This document shows, piece by piece, positions 55,038 to 64,000 of a stretch of DNA of 64,000 nucleotides. Origin of the DNA: Palleniella intestinalis. Lineage in GTDB: Bacteria > Bacteroidota > Bacteroidia > Bacteroidales > Bacteroidaceae. Numbering within the stretch: the stretch's first letter is position 1; every line of letters starts with the position of its first letter. The notes under the pieces were generated by a model, which was given only the letters and a program-made list of their open reading frames with translations, made no database searches and had not been told where the DNA came from. The translations under genes were made by a program, and so were the position numbers. Where the stretch lies: contig NZ_JABKKG010000009.1 of NCBI RefSeq assembly GCF_013166595.1, forward strand, positions 1 through 64,000, given 5' to 3'.

Positions 55038-55088
55038 ATCATAGGGATAAACAAATGAAAATGAAAACGAAAAAGAAAGGATAATGCA

Positions 55089-55595
55089 ATGGCATCATTG
55101 ACTAAGGCTATCAACAAGGAACTGTTTGACAGAATCCTGCCAACTTACGGCAATCCACGCATGGCAGTACCAATATGGGATAATGGGCAAAAAATGTTTC
55201 TTTGCGATGAATACGAGAGTGATAACGGAAATCGCTATTATCGTGGAATACGATTCTGCGAAAACATCGTAATCATAGAGAAAGTAGGTTTGTTCCACAA
55301 CTGGACTTATATTGACGGCATCGAACTGTATGCCTTCAATGGAACTTGTTTGGAGTTGGTTCAGAAGCGTGATTATGACAAGACATACCGCAAGGAGGAA
55401 TTCATTCGCAAAGAGTCTGAACAGATGTTATGTGATTTCATCTCTGCATATCTAAAGATGCAGAATGTAGTAGTTCCGATTGAGGAAATAAGAGAACGCG
55501 CCCAAGCCATCATAGATGGTTGTTACAAGAGTTTCCTTGATAATGACTACAATACACGCCTAACCCAAATACTTCCACAGATAGAACAACAATGA
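55089..55595 (+). CDS. Small protein, second member of the related pair
   Basis: 168 residues, about 18 longer than its relative, mainly at the C-terminus (IEEIRERAQAIIDGCYKSFLDN). The shared core reads GNRYYRGIRFCENIVII ... YIDGIELYAFNGTCLEL, followed by KEEFIRKESEQMLCDF. The stop overlaps the helicase start by four bases (ATGA), so translation of the two is coupled. Function unknown. Confidence 0.75.
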   Translation: MASLTKAINKELFDRILPTYGNPRMAVPIWDNGQKMFLCDEYESDNGNRYYRGIRFCENIVIIEKVGLFHNWTYIDGIELYAFNGTCLELVQKRDYDKTYRKEEFIRKESEQMLCDFISAYLKMQNVVVPIEEIRERAQAIIDGCYKSFLDNDYNTRLTQILPQIEQQ

Positions 55596-57640
55596 GATTT
55601 ATGGACAACATACAGATAGACCCACAGAACCGTGAGCAGCAGCTTGCATACGAACTGATTGCGAACACTAATTCCAGTTTCTTTCTTACCGGTCGTGCCG
55701 GTACTGGTAAGACAACATTCCTGCATAATGTGCAGAAAATGGTTAACAAGCAGTTTATCATTCTTGCACCGACAGGAGTGGCGGCCATCCTTGCAGGTGG
55801 CGAGACCATCCATTCTTTCTTCGGGTTGCCAATGGAGGTGTGTTCTCCTGGCACTTGCGGAAAGATGAATGAAACACGCATATTGGCATTGCTGCATGCA
55901 GACACAATCATCATTGACGAGGTGTCAATGGTGCGTTGCGACATCATAGATGCAATAGACTATACAATGCGTAAGAAACTTCGCAACAATATGCCTTTTG
56001 GTGGCAAGCAGATGGTGTTTGTGGGTGATATGTTCCAGTTGCCACCTGTTGTGAAGCAAGGTCCGGAACGTGACATTCTCAAGGATATATATGATGCAGA
56101 TGACTTCTTCTTTTACAAGTCAATGGCTGTCAGTCGTATGCGACTTGTGAAGATTGAGTTCAGGAAAGTCTATCGTCAGGATGATGAGAAGTTTCTCCAT
56201 ATTCTTGAGAATGTGCGTAAGAACCGCATAACTCCGGAGAATATCATGCATCTGAATAATCGTGTATGTACTCCTACAGATGAAGATGGCATGGTAATAA
56301 CCTTGACTGCGGTTAGGTCTGTTGCGGACTCAATAAATGAACAGCGGTTGAATGCGATTGACACAAAAGAGTATATCTACGAGGGTACTGTTGAGGGGCG
56401 TTTTGAGGAAAAACGCTTCCCTGTCAGCCAACGGCTAAAGCTAAAAGTCGGTGCTCAGGTTATGTTCGCACGTAACGATCAGTGGCATCGTTGGGCAAAC
56501 GGAACTCTGGGAATTGTCGAGAAACTCACAAAAGAAGAAATTCATGTGAAGGTTGAGAGTGGCGATACTTATGTCGTGCCATGTTGCTCATGGGAATCAT
56601 TCTCATACGAATATGACCGTGAAGAACGTAAACTGAAAAAAGAGGTTGGCGGTACATTCACACAGTATCCATTAGTTCTTGCATGGGCTATAACCATTCA
56701 CAAAAGCCAAGGTATGACGTTTGAAAAACTCTCTGTTGATCTGAGCCGAGGAATGTTTGCATCGGGTCAACTGTATGTAGCACTGAGTCGTGTCCGTTCT
56801 TTGGAGGGATTGTTCTTGTCGCGTCCTGTTGTGGCTCAGTATGCTCGCACTAATCGTGAGATAATTGCCTATGCAAATGGATATAATGACTTGCATCAGA
56901 TAGATAACGAGATAGAAAGTGGGAAAGTGGTTTTTGCGTCTATGAAGAATAATGACTATGATACTGCTGCCAGGCAATATCTGCTGCTTATCCAAAAGAG
57001 GGCAGTGGAAGGTGACATAAAGGAGGCGATGCAATTGTCAAAGCGTTTCCTGGAAACGGTGATATGTGACGATGACTTGTTTGGATGTATCTCTGAAATA
57101 CCACAAGAGCTGTTCGATAAAGAACATTGGGCAGCACGCTTTCTTGTTGCTTTGCTGAGTCTGTATGCAGGAGAATGCCAACAAGCACTGGATTATGCCG
57201 ACAAGGTGTTACTACAGCATCAATGTTCAGAGATTCTGTACGTTAAGGCACGTGCTTTGACAAGATTGGAACGCTATAAAGAAGCAGATGAGGTGCATTG
57301 TAAGATGGTAAATACATTTGACATGACTACTCCTGACGCAAAGATAATATATACGATAGCTATGCTTAACGAAATGCACATAGGCGAGCCTGGGCTTGAC
57401 ATAATGCGCAAACTTGTTGAGATAAAGCCTAAGTATGATAGAGGCATAATGGCTCTACGGTTATTGATGCGTAAGCGTGGGATGCAGTTGCCGAATGAAA
57501 ACAGCGAGTTGGTTGATGCATTTAATTCGGATATGTCAGATGATGAATTCTTATGCCAACTGAAGGAATGTAGGGAGAAAGCTCCAAAAGCGGTGGCGTA
57601 TTTAGTGCGATGCATCAGGTTACATAAAACAGGGCAGTAA
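55592..57640 (+). CDS. PIF1-like helicase with C-terminal repeat domain
   Basis: A 682-residue protein. Residues ~10-430 are a PIF1/RecD2-type SF1B helicase: Walker A GRAGTGKTT (34-42), APTGVAA, Walker B IIIDEVSM (Asp110-Glu111), VGDMFQLPPV, then WAITIHKSQGMTFEKL and LYVALSRVRSLEGL. Residues ~445-680 are helical and TPR-like (YAGECQQALDYADKVLLQ; EILYVKARALTRLERYKEADEVH), a fusion not found in plain PIF1. Translationally coupled to the preceding small gene, so the three likely act together, perhaps on DNA or R-loops. Confidence 0.9.
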   Translation: MRFMDNIQIDPQNREQQLAYELIANTNSSFFLTGRAGTGKTTFLHNVQKMVNKQFIILAPTGVAAILAGGETIHSFFGLPMEVCSPGTCGKMNETRILALLHADTIIIDEVSMVRCDIIDAIDYTMRKKLRNNMPFGGKQMVFVGDMFQLPPVVKQGPERDILKDIYDADDFFFYKSMAVSRMRLVKIEFRKVYRQDDEKFLHILENVRKNRITPENIMHLNNRVCTPTDEDGMVITLTAVRSVADSINEQRLNAIDTKEYIYEGTVEGRFEEKRFPVSQRLKLKVGAQVMFARNDQWHRWANGTLGIVEKLTKEEIHVKVESGDTYVVPCCSWESFSYEYDREERKLKKEVGGTFTQYPLVLAWAITIHKSQGMTFEKLSVDLSRGMFASGQLYVALSRVRSLEGLFLSRPVVAQYARTNREIIAYANGYNDLHQIDNEIESGKVVFASMKNNDYDTAARQYLLLIQKRAVEGDIKEAMQLSKRFLETVICDDDLFGCISEIPQELFDKEHWAARFLVALLSLYAGECQQALDYADKVLLQHQCSEILYVKARALTRLERYKEADEVHCKMVNTFDMTTPDAKIIYTIAMLNEMHIGEPGLDIMRKLVEIKPKYDRGIMALRLLMRKRGMQLPNENSELVDAFNSDMSDDEFLCQLKECREKAPKAVAYLVRCIRLHKTGQ

Positions 57641-57662
57641 GTAGTTTACATACACGTACATA

Positions 57663-57839
57663 ATGATGATAATACAAAAGACAATAGTGAAACTCAGTGA
57701 AAAGCAAAAGGCGTGGAGCATCGTAGCGGGCTTTGCGGTTATCACAGCGGGTGCCGGCTATTTCGTGGCAATAGGAGCGAACAGTCCGTTCGTGTTCGTA
57801 ATCAGTCCACATAGTTTATTAGCCTTGGTCGGAAGTTGA
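57663..57839 (+). CDS. Possible 58-residue membrane protein
   Basis: ATG 57663 opens 58 codons just 22 bp after the helicase. Residues ~17-38 are hydrophobic (AWSIVAGFAVITAGAGYFVA) and the C-terminus is also apolar, so a one- or two-helix membrane protein is plausible. Base composition of its middle is richer in G+C than the flanks, which hints at a fragment of another gene. No family recognised. Confidence 0.4.
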   Translation: MMIIQKTIVKLSEKQKAWSIVAGFAVITAGAGYFVAIGANSPFVFVISPHSLLALVGS

Positions 57840-57924
57840 TTTTAGCTATTATGATGAAGGTGGCTAAGGTTGTTGTTCCATACGCTGGAGATTAAGTGCT
57901 CCTTTGATATTACTTTGTGTTTTT

Positions 57925-57965
57925 CACGGAACCTCCATATAAAAAATGTGGAGGCTCCGTGTTTT
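57925..57965 (+). terminator. Terminator at the right end of the helicase unit
   Basis: CACGGA-a-CCTCCA (57925-57937) pairs with TGGAGG-c-TCCGTG (57949-57961), followed by TTTT. The stretch 57.97-58.58 kb has no gene I can support apart from a 20-codon ORF (58233-58295) after the repeat below. Confidence 0.82.
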
Positions 57966-58138
57966 CGTATGTCCACATACGAGTTAACAAAAAGCACAGC
58001 CTTGCATTACTGACACTATTGCTACATGCTTGGCGCTGTATGAATAGCCAATAACTCTCAGAAGGTGTGGCATGAGTGTTGCGCAATTAGAATTTATGAT
58101 GTTTTTTTATCTGCCACTTATAAACTATATGTGTCTGG

Positions 58139-58223
58139 AAAAAGTGTTATGATTAAATAATGTATCCCCGTTTGTATCCCCATGAAATTTGGAATCGTTT
58201 GTGAAATGTTGTACCTTTGCATC
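58139..58223 (+). repeat. Dispersed promoter-bearing repeat, copy 2
   Basis: AAAAGTGTTATG, two TGTATCCCC units, CATGAAATTTGGAATCGTTTG, then TACCTTTGCATC. It is the inverted counterpart of 40272-40370. Here the promoter points right, towards the susC-like gene about 360 nt away; a 20-codon ORF (58233-58295) follows it directly. Confidence 0.7.
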
Positions 58224-58499
58224 GCATTTAAAATGGATAGGCGGAACTACAGAAATAAATCTCAGTGTGAGAGATACACCGTTTTGGGGGCATAAATATA
58301 TTGGATGAGAATGTTATCATTCAGGACAGTAGCATCCGATGCCTGATTGGGGCTCATTCCTGCCTTTTTTCTCCATAAAACAGCATGTTTTCAGGCGTTT
58401 ATAACAATTTGTACCCATTCCTGAAACATCTTAAAGGAGAAATAACGGTTGTAACCTTATGTGAAAACATAAAAAATGCTATTATAAATAATTATGCGT

Positions 58500-58507
58500 T
58501 AACTTTG
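58500..58507 (+). promoter_or_regulatory. -7 element of the susC/D operon
   Basis: TAACTTTG, 77 nt before the susC-like start. No TTG at 19-20 nt upstream, which is common for promoters that need an activator or an alternative sigma factor. Confidence 0.5.
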
Positions 58508-58583
58508 CAGCAGAAAAATTCACTAAACTAACATATACAAATGTGTCCGGTTTTCCGGGCGGAAAAATTAAACATTATTCACT

Positions 58584-61500
58584 ATGGAAAAGTTACAAAA
58601 ACTGATGCGGAAACTGCATTGGCGCACGATAGTGCTGGTGTGGATGCTGCTTGGGGCTCTGACGGTAAAGGCGGAGACCCTTACGGTGACAGGAACGGTG
58701 GTGTCGGCAAGCGACAACGAGCCGCTCATTGGCGCGAGTGTGGTGGTGAAAGGCTCATCGGCAAGCACCATTACTGACGTGAACGGAAGCTTCACGCTTG
58801 CCAATGTGGAGCGTGGAGCGGTGCTTACCGCCAGCTACATTGGTTACAAAAGCAAGGATGTCAAGGCCACAAGTGCAAAACTGACCATCGCTCTGGAGGA
58901 GGATGCCGATGTCCTTGAAGATGTGGTTGTGGTTGGCTATGGTGTGCTGAAGAAGAAACTTGTCACCGGTGCCACATCACAGGTGAAGGGTGATGACATC
59001 CAGAAGATGAACACCACCAATCCGTTGTCCGCCATGCAGGGACAGACTCCGGGTGTGAACATCGTGTCTACCTCCGGTCAGCCGGGAGCAACGATGAGTG
59101 TTACAATCCGTGGTCTTGGTACTGTGGGAAACTCCCAGCCTCTATATATAATAGATGGTGTGGGCGGTGACATCACATCCCTTAATCCTGCCGACATAGA
59201 GCGCATCGATGTACTCAAGGATGCTGCCTCTGCTGCAATCTACGGAGCGCAGGCAGCCAATGGTGTCGTGCTTGTCACAACAAAGAGCGGTAAGCAGGGA
59301 AGCTGCAAAATCACTTACGACGGGTATGTCGGCTGGCAGTCGGTGGGACGCAAGTTTGAGATGCTTAACTCAAGGGAGTACATGACAATCATGGACGAGG
59401 CGCGCCTGAACTCCGGAATGTCTCCTGTGGACTGGGCTTCGCTCAATTCCATACATGATGCCAACGGAAACATCTATGACACAAACTGGATTGACCAGGC
59501 CATTGAGGACGGTGCACTGACAACAAGCCATAGTCTTGCATTCACCGGTGGCTCAAACACCTCAACATACGTCATCTCCGGCGGTTATACAAGCCAGGAC
59601 GGTGTTATTGGTGGAGCCGATGTGGCTGACTACAAGCGTTATAACTTCCGTGCCAACTCTGAGCACAAGATGTATGGTGACCTTATCACCGTGGGTGAGC
59701 ATGTCAGTTTCGTGTGGCGTGACTCTCACGGCATGAACACGGGCAACATCTGGAACAACAACCTCCGCAGCGCATTCTCGGCATCACCGATAGCTCCTGT
59801 TTACGATGCTGACGGAAACTATAACTCCACAGTAAACTCTGATTGGAACGTGAACGACGGCAACCCTTACGGTAACATGATGGTCAACCGTTTCAACCGC
59901 TCACGCAATGCAGCCCTTGATGCGAACGTCTACGTTCAGATCGAACCAATCAAGAATCTGAAGTTCAAGACTGTCTATGGCATAAGCTACGGAACATCGG
60001 AGTACCGCTCTTATACTCCTGAGTACCAGTTCACTCCGCAGAGTGCCAATGCCGAGAGCAAGGTCAGCCAGAGCAACGGACACGGTCTGTCCATGGTATG
60101 GACAAACACTTTGTCTTATGACTTTACAATAGCTAAGGAGCATAACATCAATGCTTTGCTTGGTACGGAAATGTCACGTTATGACGGCAACAGCAGTGGT
60201 GGTGACAATACCGGTCTGAAGGTCGGTTTCAATGATTGGGACCATGCTTATCTTGACAACACTGAGGGCACTGCAAACAAGAGAGTGAAAGGTGCGCCTT
60301 ACGATGAGACACGCGGAATGTCTTATTTCGCACGCCTTGGCTGGTCATGGAAAGACCGCTATATGCTCAATGCCACAATGCGTGCGGACGGTTCTTCAAA
60401 GTTTGCCAAAGGACACCGTTGGGGCTACTTCCCTTCAGTGTCCGCAGGTTGGACAATCTCTGAGGAGAGTTTCATGAAGTCTTTGTCATCATGGTTTGAC
60501 TTCCTGAAACTGCGTGTCAGCTGGGGTCAGGTGGGTAATGCCAACATCAACTGCTACCAGTATCTCGCACCTGTCACAACAGAGAACACAAACTACAATT
60601 TCGGTGCCACCGGAGGACAAGAGGGATGGGTGACAGGCTCATACACAAGCCGTTTGGCAAACGAAGCCGTGAAATGGGAGACATCCGAGCAGACCAATAT
60701 CGGTATCGATGCACGTTTCCTTATGGGCAGACTGTCATTCACAGCAGACTGGTATGTGAAGAACACGAAAGACTGGCTGGTTCAGGCTCCTATCCTTGCG
60801 ACAGCAGGAACAGGCGGACCGATTATCAACGGTGGTGACGTGAAGAATACCGGTGTGGAGCTTGCACTGTCATGGAGCGACAAGATCGGCAAGGATTTCA
60901 CTTACAGTGTAGGAGCGAACTTTGCCTATAACCATAATGAGGTGGGCAACATCCCGACAGAGGACGGTATCATCCATGGTCAGACAAACCAGATTTACAG
61001 TAACTCCGAGGAATTCTACCGTGCAGAGAACGGTCATGCCATCGGATATTTCTGGGGTTACAAGACTGCCGGAATATTCCAGAATCAGCAGGACATAAAC
61101 AACTGGATAGCAGCCGGCAACGGAGTCCTGCAGTCCAATGTGCAGCCTGGTGATGTCAAGTATGTTGATGTCAACCATGACGGTGTTGTTAATGCTGACG
61201 ATAAGGTAGACCTTGGCAACGGACTTCCTAAGTATACTTTCGGCTTTAACTTGGGTTTGTCATACAAAGGTTTTGACCTCAATATCAATGCCACTGGTGC
61301 TGCGGGATTCAAGATTGCACAGTCATACCGTGACCCTAACTCATCACAGGCAAATTACAGCCGTGCAATACTCAACCGCTGGACAGGCGAGGGAACAAGC
61401 AATTTCATGCCACGTGTGACTTATGGTGATGTAGGCAACTGGATGTTCTCCGACCTTTATCTGCAGGACGGCGACTATATCCGCCTTCAGAACCTCACGC

Positions 61501-61730
61501 TCGGTTATGACTTCAAGCGCCTGATCTCATGGAAAGGCATCTCCAAACTCCGTCTTTATGTCCAGGCCCAGAACCTGTTCACATGGACAAAGTATGACGG
61601 TATGGACCCGGAAATCGGTTCTTACAACGGAACAAACGGAAACTCAAGCGACTCATGGGTGTCAGGTGTGGACATGGGCTACTATCCTCATCCGCGCACA
61701 TTCATCGTTGGTGTGAATGTGGCATTTTAG
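58584..61730 (+). CDS. SusC/RagA-family TonB-dependent outer-membrane transporter
   Basis: A 1,048-residue transporter: signal peptide (~1-30, ending VKA), a carboxypeptidase-like regulatory domain (~33-115; TGTVVSASDNEPLIGASVVVKG), the SusC-specific EDVVVVGYG segment, a plug (~125-240; NPLSAMQGQTPGVNIVS, IRGLGTVGNSQPLYIIDG, VLKDAASAAIYGAQAANGVVLVTTK) and a 22-strand barrel ending in YPHPRTFIVGVNVAF. It imports glycans or peptides captured by its SusD partner. No sigma-factor-interacting N-terminal extension. The substrate cannot be told; no glycoside hydrolase is in view next to it. Confidence 0.97.
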   Translation: MEKLQKLMRKLHWRTIVLVWMLLGALTVKAETLTVTGTVVSASDNEPLIGASVVVKGSSASTITDVNGSFTLANVERGAVLTASYIGYKSKDVKATSAKLTIALEEDADVLEDVVVVGYGVLKKKLVTGATSQVKGDDIQKMNTTNPLSAMQGQTPGVNIVSTSGQPGATMSVTIRGLGTVGNSQPLYIIDGVGGDITSLNPADIERIDVLKDAASAAIYGAQAANGVVLVTTKSGKQGSCKITYDGYVGWQSVGRKFEMLNSREYMTIMDEARLNSGMSPVDWASLNSIHDANGNIYDTNWIDQAIEDGALTTSHSLAFTGGSNTSTYVISGGYTSQDGVIGGADVADYKRYNFRANSEHKMYGDLITVGEHVSFVWRDSHGMNTGNIWNNNLRSAFSASPIAPVYDADGNYNSTVNSDWNVNDGNPYGNMMVNRFNRSRNAALDANVYVQIEPIKNLKFKTVYGISYGTSEYRSYTPEYQFTPQSANAESKVSQSNGHGLSMVWTNTLSYDFTIAKEHNINALLGTEMSRYDGNSSGGDNTGLKVGFNDWDHAYLDNTEGTANKRVKGAPYDETRGMSYFARLGWSWKDRYMLNATMRADGSSKFAKGHRWGYFPSVSAGWTISEESFMKSLSSWFDFLKLRVSWGQVGNANINCYQYLAPVTTENTNYNFGATGGQEGWVTGSYTSRLANEAVKWETSEQTNIGIDARFLMGRLSFTADWYVKNTKDWLVQAPILATAGTGGPIINGGDVKNTGVELALSWSDKIGKDFTYSVGANFAYNHNEVGNIPTEDGIIHGQTNQIYSNSEEFYRAENGHAIGYFWGYKTAGIFQNQQDINNWIAAGNGVLQSNVQPGDVKYVDVNHDGVVNADDKVDLGNGLPKYTFGFNLGLSYKGFDLNINATGAAGFKIAQSYRDPNSSQANYSRAILNRWTGEGTSNFMPRVTYGDVGNWMFSDLYLQDGDYIRLQNLTLGYDFKRLISWKGISKLRLYVQAQNLFTWTKYDGMDPEIGSYNGTNGNSSDSWVSGVDMGYYPHPRTFIVGVNVAF

Positions 61731-61776
61731 CAGCGAGTGAAAAACATATATCAAAGAAGAATTAATAGTAAAGATT

Positions 61777-63465
61777 ATGAATACAAAACATATATTCATT
61801 GGTGCTATGGCTGTTGCAGCGTTGGGGATGACATCGTGCAGCGATGATTTCTTCGACACTTCATCGAAGACCACACAGAACACGGAGACGGCTTATAGCA
61901 ATCTGGAGACAGCAGAAGTTGCCCTTGTAGGTTGCTATGACGGGTGGCAGCGCACCATATCAGACGTGGAAGTTGGCATGTATTTGCTGGCGGAGTTTGC
62001 CTCAGAACAGGCTTTCGCAGGACTCGGTTTCGCTGATGCGAAAAACAATAATGTGCTTGACCAGTTTAATCTCAGTGTCGCACCGTCCTACAATGACTTG
62101 TTCAATGCCGACTGGACAGTCTATTACGCAGGCATTTTCCGTTGCAACCAGTTGCTTGCCAACGATGCCACAATCGATTGGAAAGGCAATGATGTGGCAC
62201 GCGGCCGTGTACTCGGAGAGACACGCGTAATCCGTGCGATGCTTTATTTTGACCTTGTGCGTATGTTCGGTGATGTGCCTTTGCTTACTACTCCAAGTGA
62301 GGACAACCTGCCACGTACTGCTGCAAGTGAGGTCTATAAACTTATTTTCGAAGACCTTAAATATGCTGCTGCCAACATACCTGCCAACGCTTATCCGTTG
62401 GAAAACCGCAATGCCAACGACGGACGCATCACAAAATATGCAGCAGAGGCACTGCTTGCACGCGTGTACCTGTATTATACAGGATACTATGGCGAAGAGA
62501 ATCCTGCTTGTACAAAAGTGGAAGCGATAGCTGCCATCAACGATGTTGTGGACAATGGCGGTTACGAACTGGAAGCGAATTATGCAGACCTGTGGATGCC
62601 GGCTTGCACCAAGGACGCCTCAAACGGCTCTGACTATGCTTGGGAGACTACTTACGCAGGAAAGTACTACAATGCGGACGGCTGGCACGCAGGACAGGGC
62701 AGTCTGTCAAAGGAGATTGTGCTCAACCTGAAGATGAACACCACGCATGACTATAACGGCAATGGTGACGGACTGGTGTTCTCTGCTTATCTTGGTCCGC
62801 GCAACAAGAACAATACAGCTATCAGTATTGCTTCAGGATGGGGCGGATGCTCGGTGACACCTTATTTCGTAGAGAAATATAAGGAAGATCCACGCTTCAA
62901 TGCCTGCGTATGGGGCGTTAAAGAGACCGGTTTCGCTGCTGACATTAACGATACTTACGAATACACAGGCTACTACACACGCAAGTATGCGCCAATGTGC
63001 TTCGCTGACGGCACACGTCAGGAAGTCGGGTTCAAGCTTGGTGAGCAGCATCAGAACATCACTTACTATCAGGATTATACAATCATGCGTTATGCTGACG
63101 TACTGTTGATGCACTCTGAACTTAACGGCAACAACAAAGGTCTTAATATGGTTCATCAGCGTTCCAACCCTGGTAAGTCACTCTCTTACAGCATTGAGAA
63201 CATCCGTAACGAACGTGCCATAGAGCTTGCTTTTGAAGGTATACACTTCTGGGACATAATGCGTTACGAGAAGGATGGTGCATACGCTGCACGCGTCATA
63301 AAAGAGGCTCAGAACGGTGCAAAGGTTCTTAGCGGAGGTGTTGAGGCTACAACATCATTTGATGAGAATAATTTCACATCAAAGAAAGGATTGATGCAGA
63401 TTCCTAACACTCAGATTACACTTTCCGGAGGCGTACTCACACAGAATGCAGGATGGAATAATTAA
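61777..63465 (+). CDS. SusD/RagB-family surface lipoprotein
   Basis: A 562-residue lipoprotein with lipobox LGMTSC followed by SDDFFD, the Asp-rich surface-export signal of Bacteroidetes. It has the SusD helical TPR body (ETRVIRAMLYFDLVRMFGDVPLLT near 148-171; KYAAEALLARVYLYYTGYYG) and the C-terminal IRNERAIELAFEGIHFWDIMRY block. It lids the SusC-like channel and binds substrate. It lies 46 bp after the susC gene. Confidence 0.96.
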   Translation: MNTKHIFIGAMAVAALGMTSCSDDFFDTSSKTTQNTETAYSNLETAEVALVGCYDGWQRTISDVEVGMYLLAEFASEQAFAGLGFADAKNNNVLDQFNLSVAPSYNDLFNADWTVYYAGIFRCNQLLANDATIDWKGNDVARGRVLGETRVIRAMLYFDLVRMFGDVPLLTTPSEDNLPRTAASEVYKLIFEDLKYAAANIPANAYPLENRNANDGRITKYAAEALLARVYLYYTGYYGEENPACTKVEAIAAINDVVDNGGYELEANYADLWMPACTKDASNGSDYAWETTYAGKYYNADGWHAGQGSLSKEIVLNLKMNTTHDYNGNGDGLVFSAYLGPRNKNNTAISIASGWGGCSVTPYFVEKYKEDPRFNACVWGVKETGFAADINDTYEYTGYYTRKYAPMCFADGTRQEVGFKLGEQHQNITYYQDYTIMRYADVLLMHSELNGNNKGLNMVHQRSNPGKSLSYSIENIRNERAIELAFEGIHFWDIMRYEKDGAYAARVIKEAQNGAKVLSGGVEATTSFDENNFTSKKGLMQIPNTQITLSGGVLTQNAGWNN

Positions 63466-63491
63466 TCAACCAATAAATCAGAATTATCAGT

Positions 63492-64000
63492 ATGAAACTA
63501 AAGAATATATTCAAATCATTTGGCGCAGTTGCAATCCTTATGGCGACAGCATGCTCGCCGGACGATTACGGATTCGGCAGTGCTCAGTACACCAGTGACC
63601 AACTGGTGGCTCCTGACGCCTACACCGTGACTGTAGAGGGTAACAGGGTACACCTTGTTTCCAATCTTAAAGACTGCACGCCATTGTGGATTACCCCTTC
63701 GGGACGTTCGCAGAACGCTGACTATTATCTTGATATGCCGTTTGCTGGAGACTATGAGGTGACTTTCGGTGCCGAGACACGTGCCGGTGCTGTTTATGGC
63801 GAGCCTTACAAGTTCACCATAGCGCAGAACGATTTCTCCATGCTTAGTGACGAGAAGTGGGAATTCCTTGCAGGAGGTGTCGGCAAGACAAAGAAGTGGT
63901 ATCCTATAACAAAGGATTATGGAGTAGGGCAGACAGTAGGACCAGTTACCTACTGCGACCCTAACAATGTAAGGAACGACGAGTCAAACAGCACAGACCT
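63492..64000 (+). CDS. SusE-like surface lipoprotein, cut by the window end
   Basis: The first 169 codons are visible. Signal peptide with lipobox MATAC followed by SPDDYGFGS, then Ig/PKD-like beta strands (APDAYTVTVEGNRVHLVSNL, GDYEVTFGAETRAGAVYGEPY), as in third genes of susCD operons that bind glycan at the cell surface. It starts 26 bp after the susD gene. The C-terminal domain, which would define its ligand, is outside the window. Confidence 0.8.
   Translation, partial: MKLKNIFKSFGAVAILMATACSPDDYGFGSAQYTSDQLVAPDAYTVTVEGNRVHLVSNLKDCTPLWITPSGRSQNADYYLDMPFAGDYEVTFGAETRAGAVYGEPYKFTIAQNDFSMLSDEKWEFLAGGVGKTKKWYPITKDYGVGQTVGPVTYCDPNNVRNDESNSTD

Overview
The window reads as one chromosome segment of a Bacteroidales bacterium, most likely Prevotella or a close relative. 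The evidence is Bacteroidetes-type promoters (-33 TTG/TTTG, 19-20 nt, then -7 TAnnTTTG) before many genes, near-absence of Shine-Dalgarno sites, zinc-less L36 and S14, a SusC/SusD outer-membrane pair, and many SPII lipoproteins with Bacteroidetes-style signal peptides. No rRNA, tRNA or CRISPR array was recognised.

Layout. (1) 0.4-15.6 kb: the S10-spc-alpha ribosomal super-operon from rplC to rplQ, with secY, map, infA, rpmJ and rpoA, followed by rplS. It starts at its own promoter and folded leader; rpsJ is not just upstream. Hairpin-rich gaps interrupt it before rpsH, rpsM, rplQ and rplS. (2) 15.6-21.8 kb: mixed small units: an IR-bounded remnant, a small secreted protein, a CNNM/CBS membrane protein, a large lipoprotein and an SDR enzyme on divergent promoters, and a pair of nuclease-fold genes (YhcG-type PDDEXK and GIY-YIG). 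(3) 22.2-28.6 kb: one operon for a TolC-MacA-MacB type efflux pump with its own LytS-type kinase and LytTR regulator. (4) 28.6-34.9 kb: repeat-rich spacer with a MITE, a minus-strand operon of three exported proteins behind a 219-nt rod-shaped RNA, DUF2442, a PagL-like protein and bifunctional Nnr. (5) 35.0-43.1 kb: housekeeping (hpt, adk, obgE, pgeF), an M23 peptidase, a GH97 enzyme and YaaA. (6) 43.1-46.9 kb: palindrome-dense spacer, a CbxX/CfxQ-type AAA+ protein, tandem repeats. (7) 46.9-57.8 kb: accessory island. Its centre is a 1,444-residue protein whose order of parts and key motifs match vertebrate SAMD9/SAMD9L, with a small upstream gene and a downstream WYL regulator; next come a DUF3825 protein, two mutually related small proteins and a PIF1-like helicase with a C-terminal repeat domain. 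(8) 58.1-64 kb: a polysaccharide-utilisation type SusC-SusD-lipoprotein operon, cut by the window end.

Most notable. The SAMD9-like gene is the best candidate for an antiviral or conflict system. Three intergenic arrays, each of four near-palindromic 13-mers repeated at 22 bp (two helical turns), form an unexplained repeat family. A two-member MITE family, a pair of inverted ~90-bp promoter-bearing repeats 18 kb apart, and a folded RNA before the exported-protein operon also stand out. All base-composition remarks are by eye; no searches were run.
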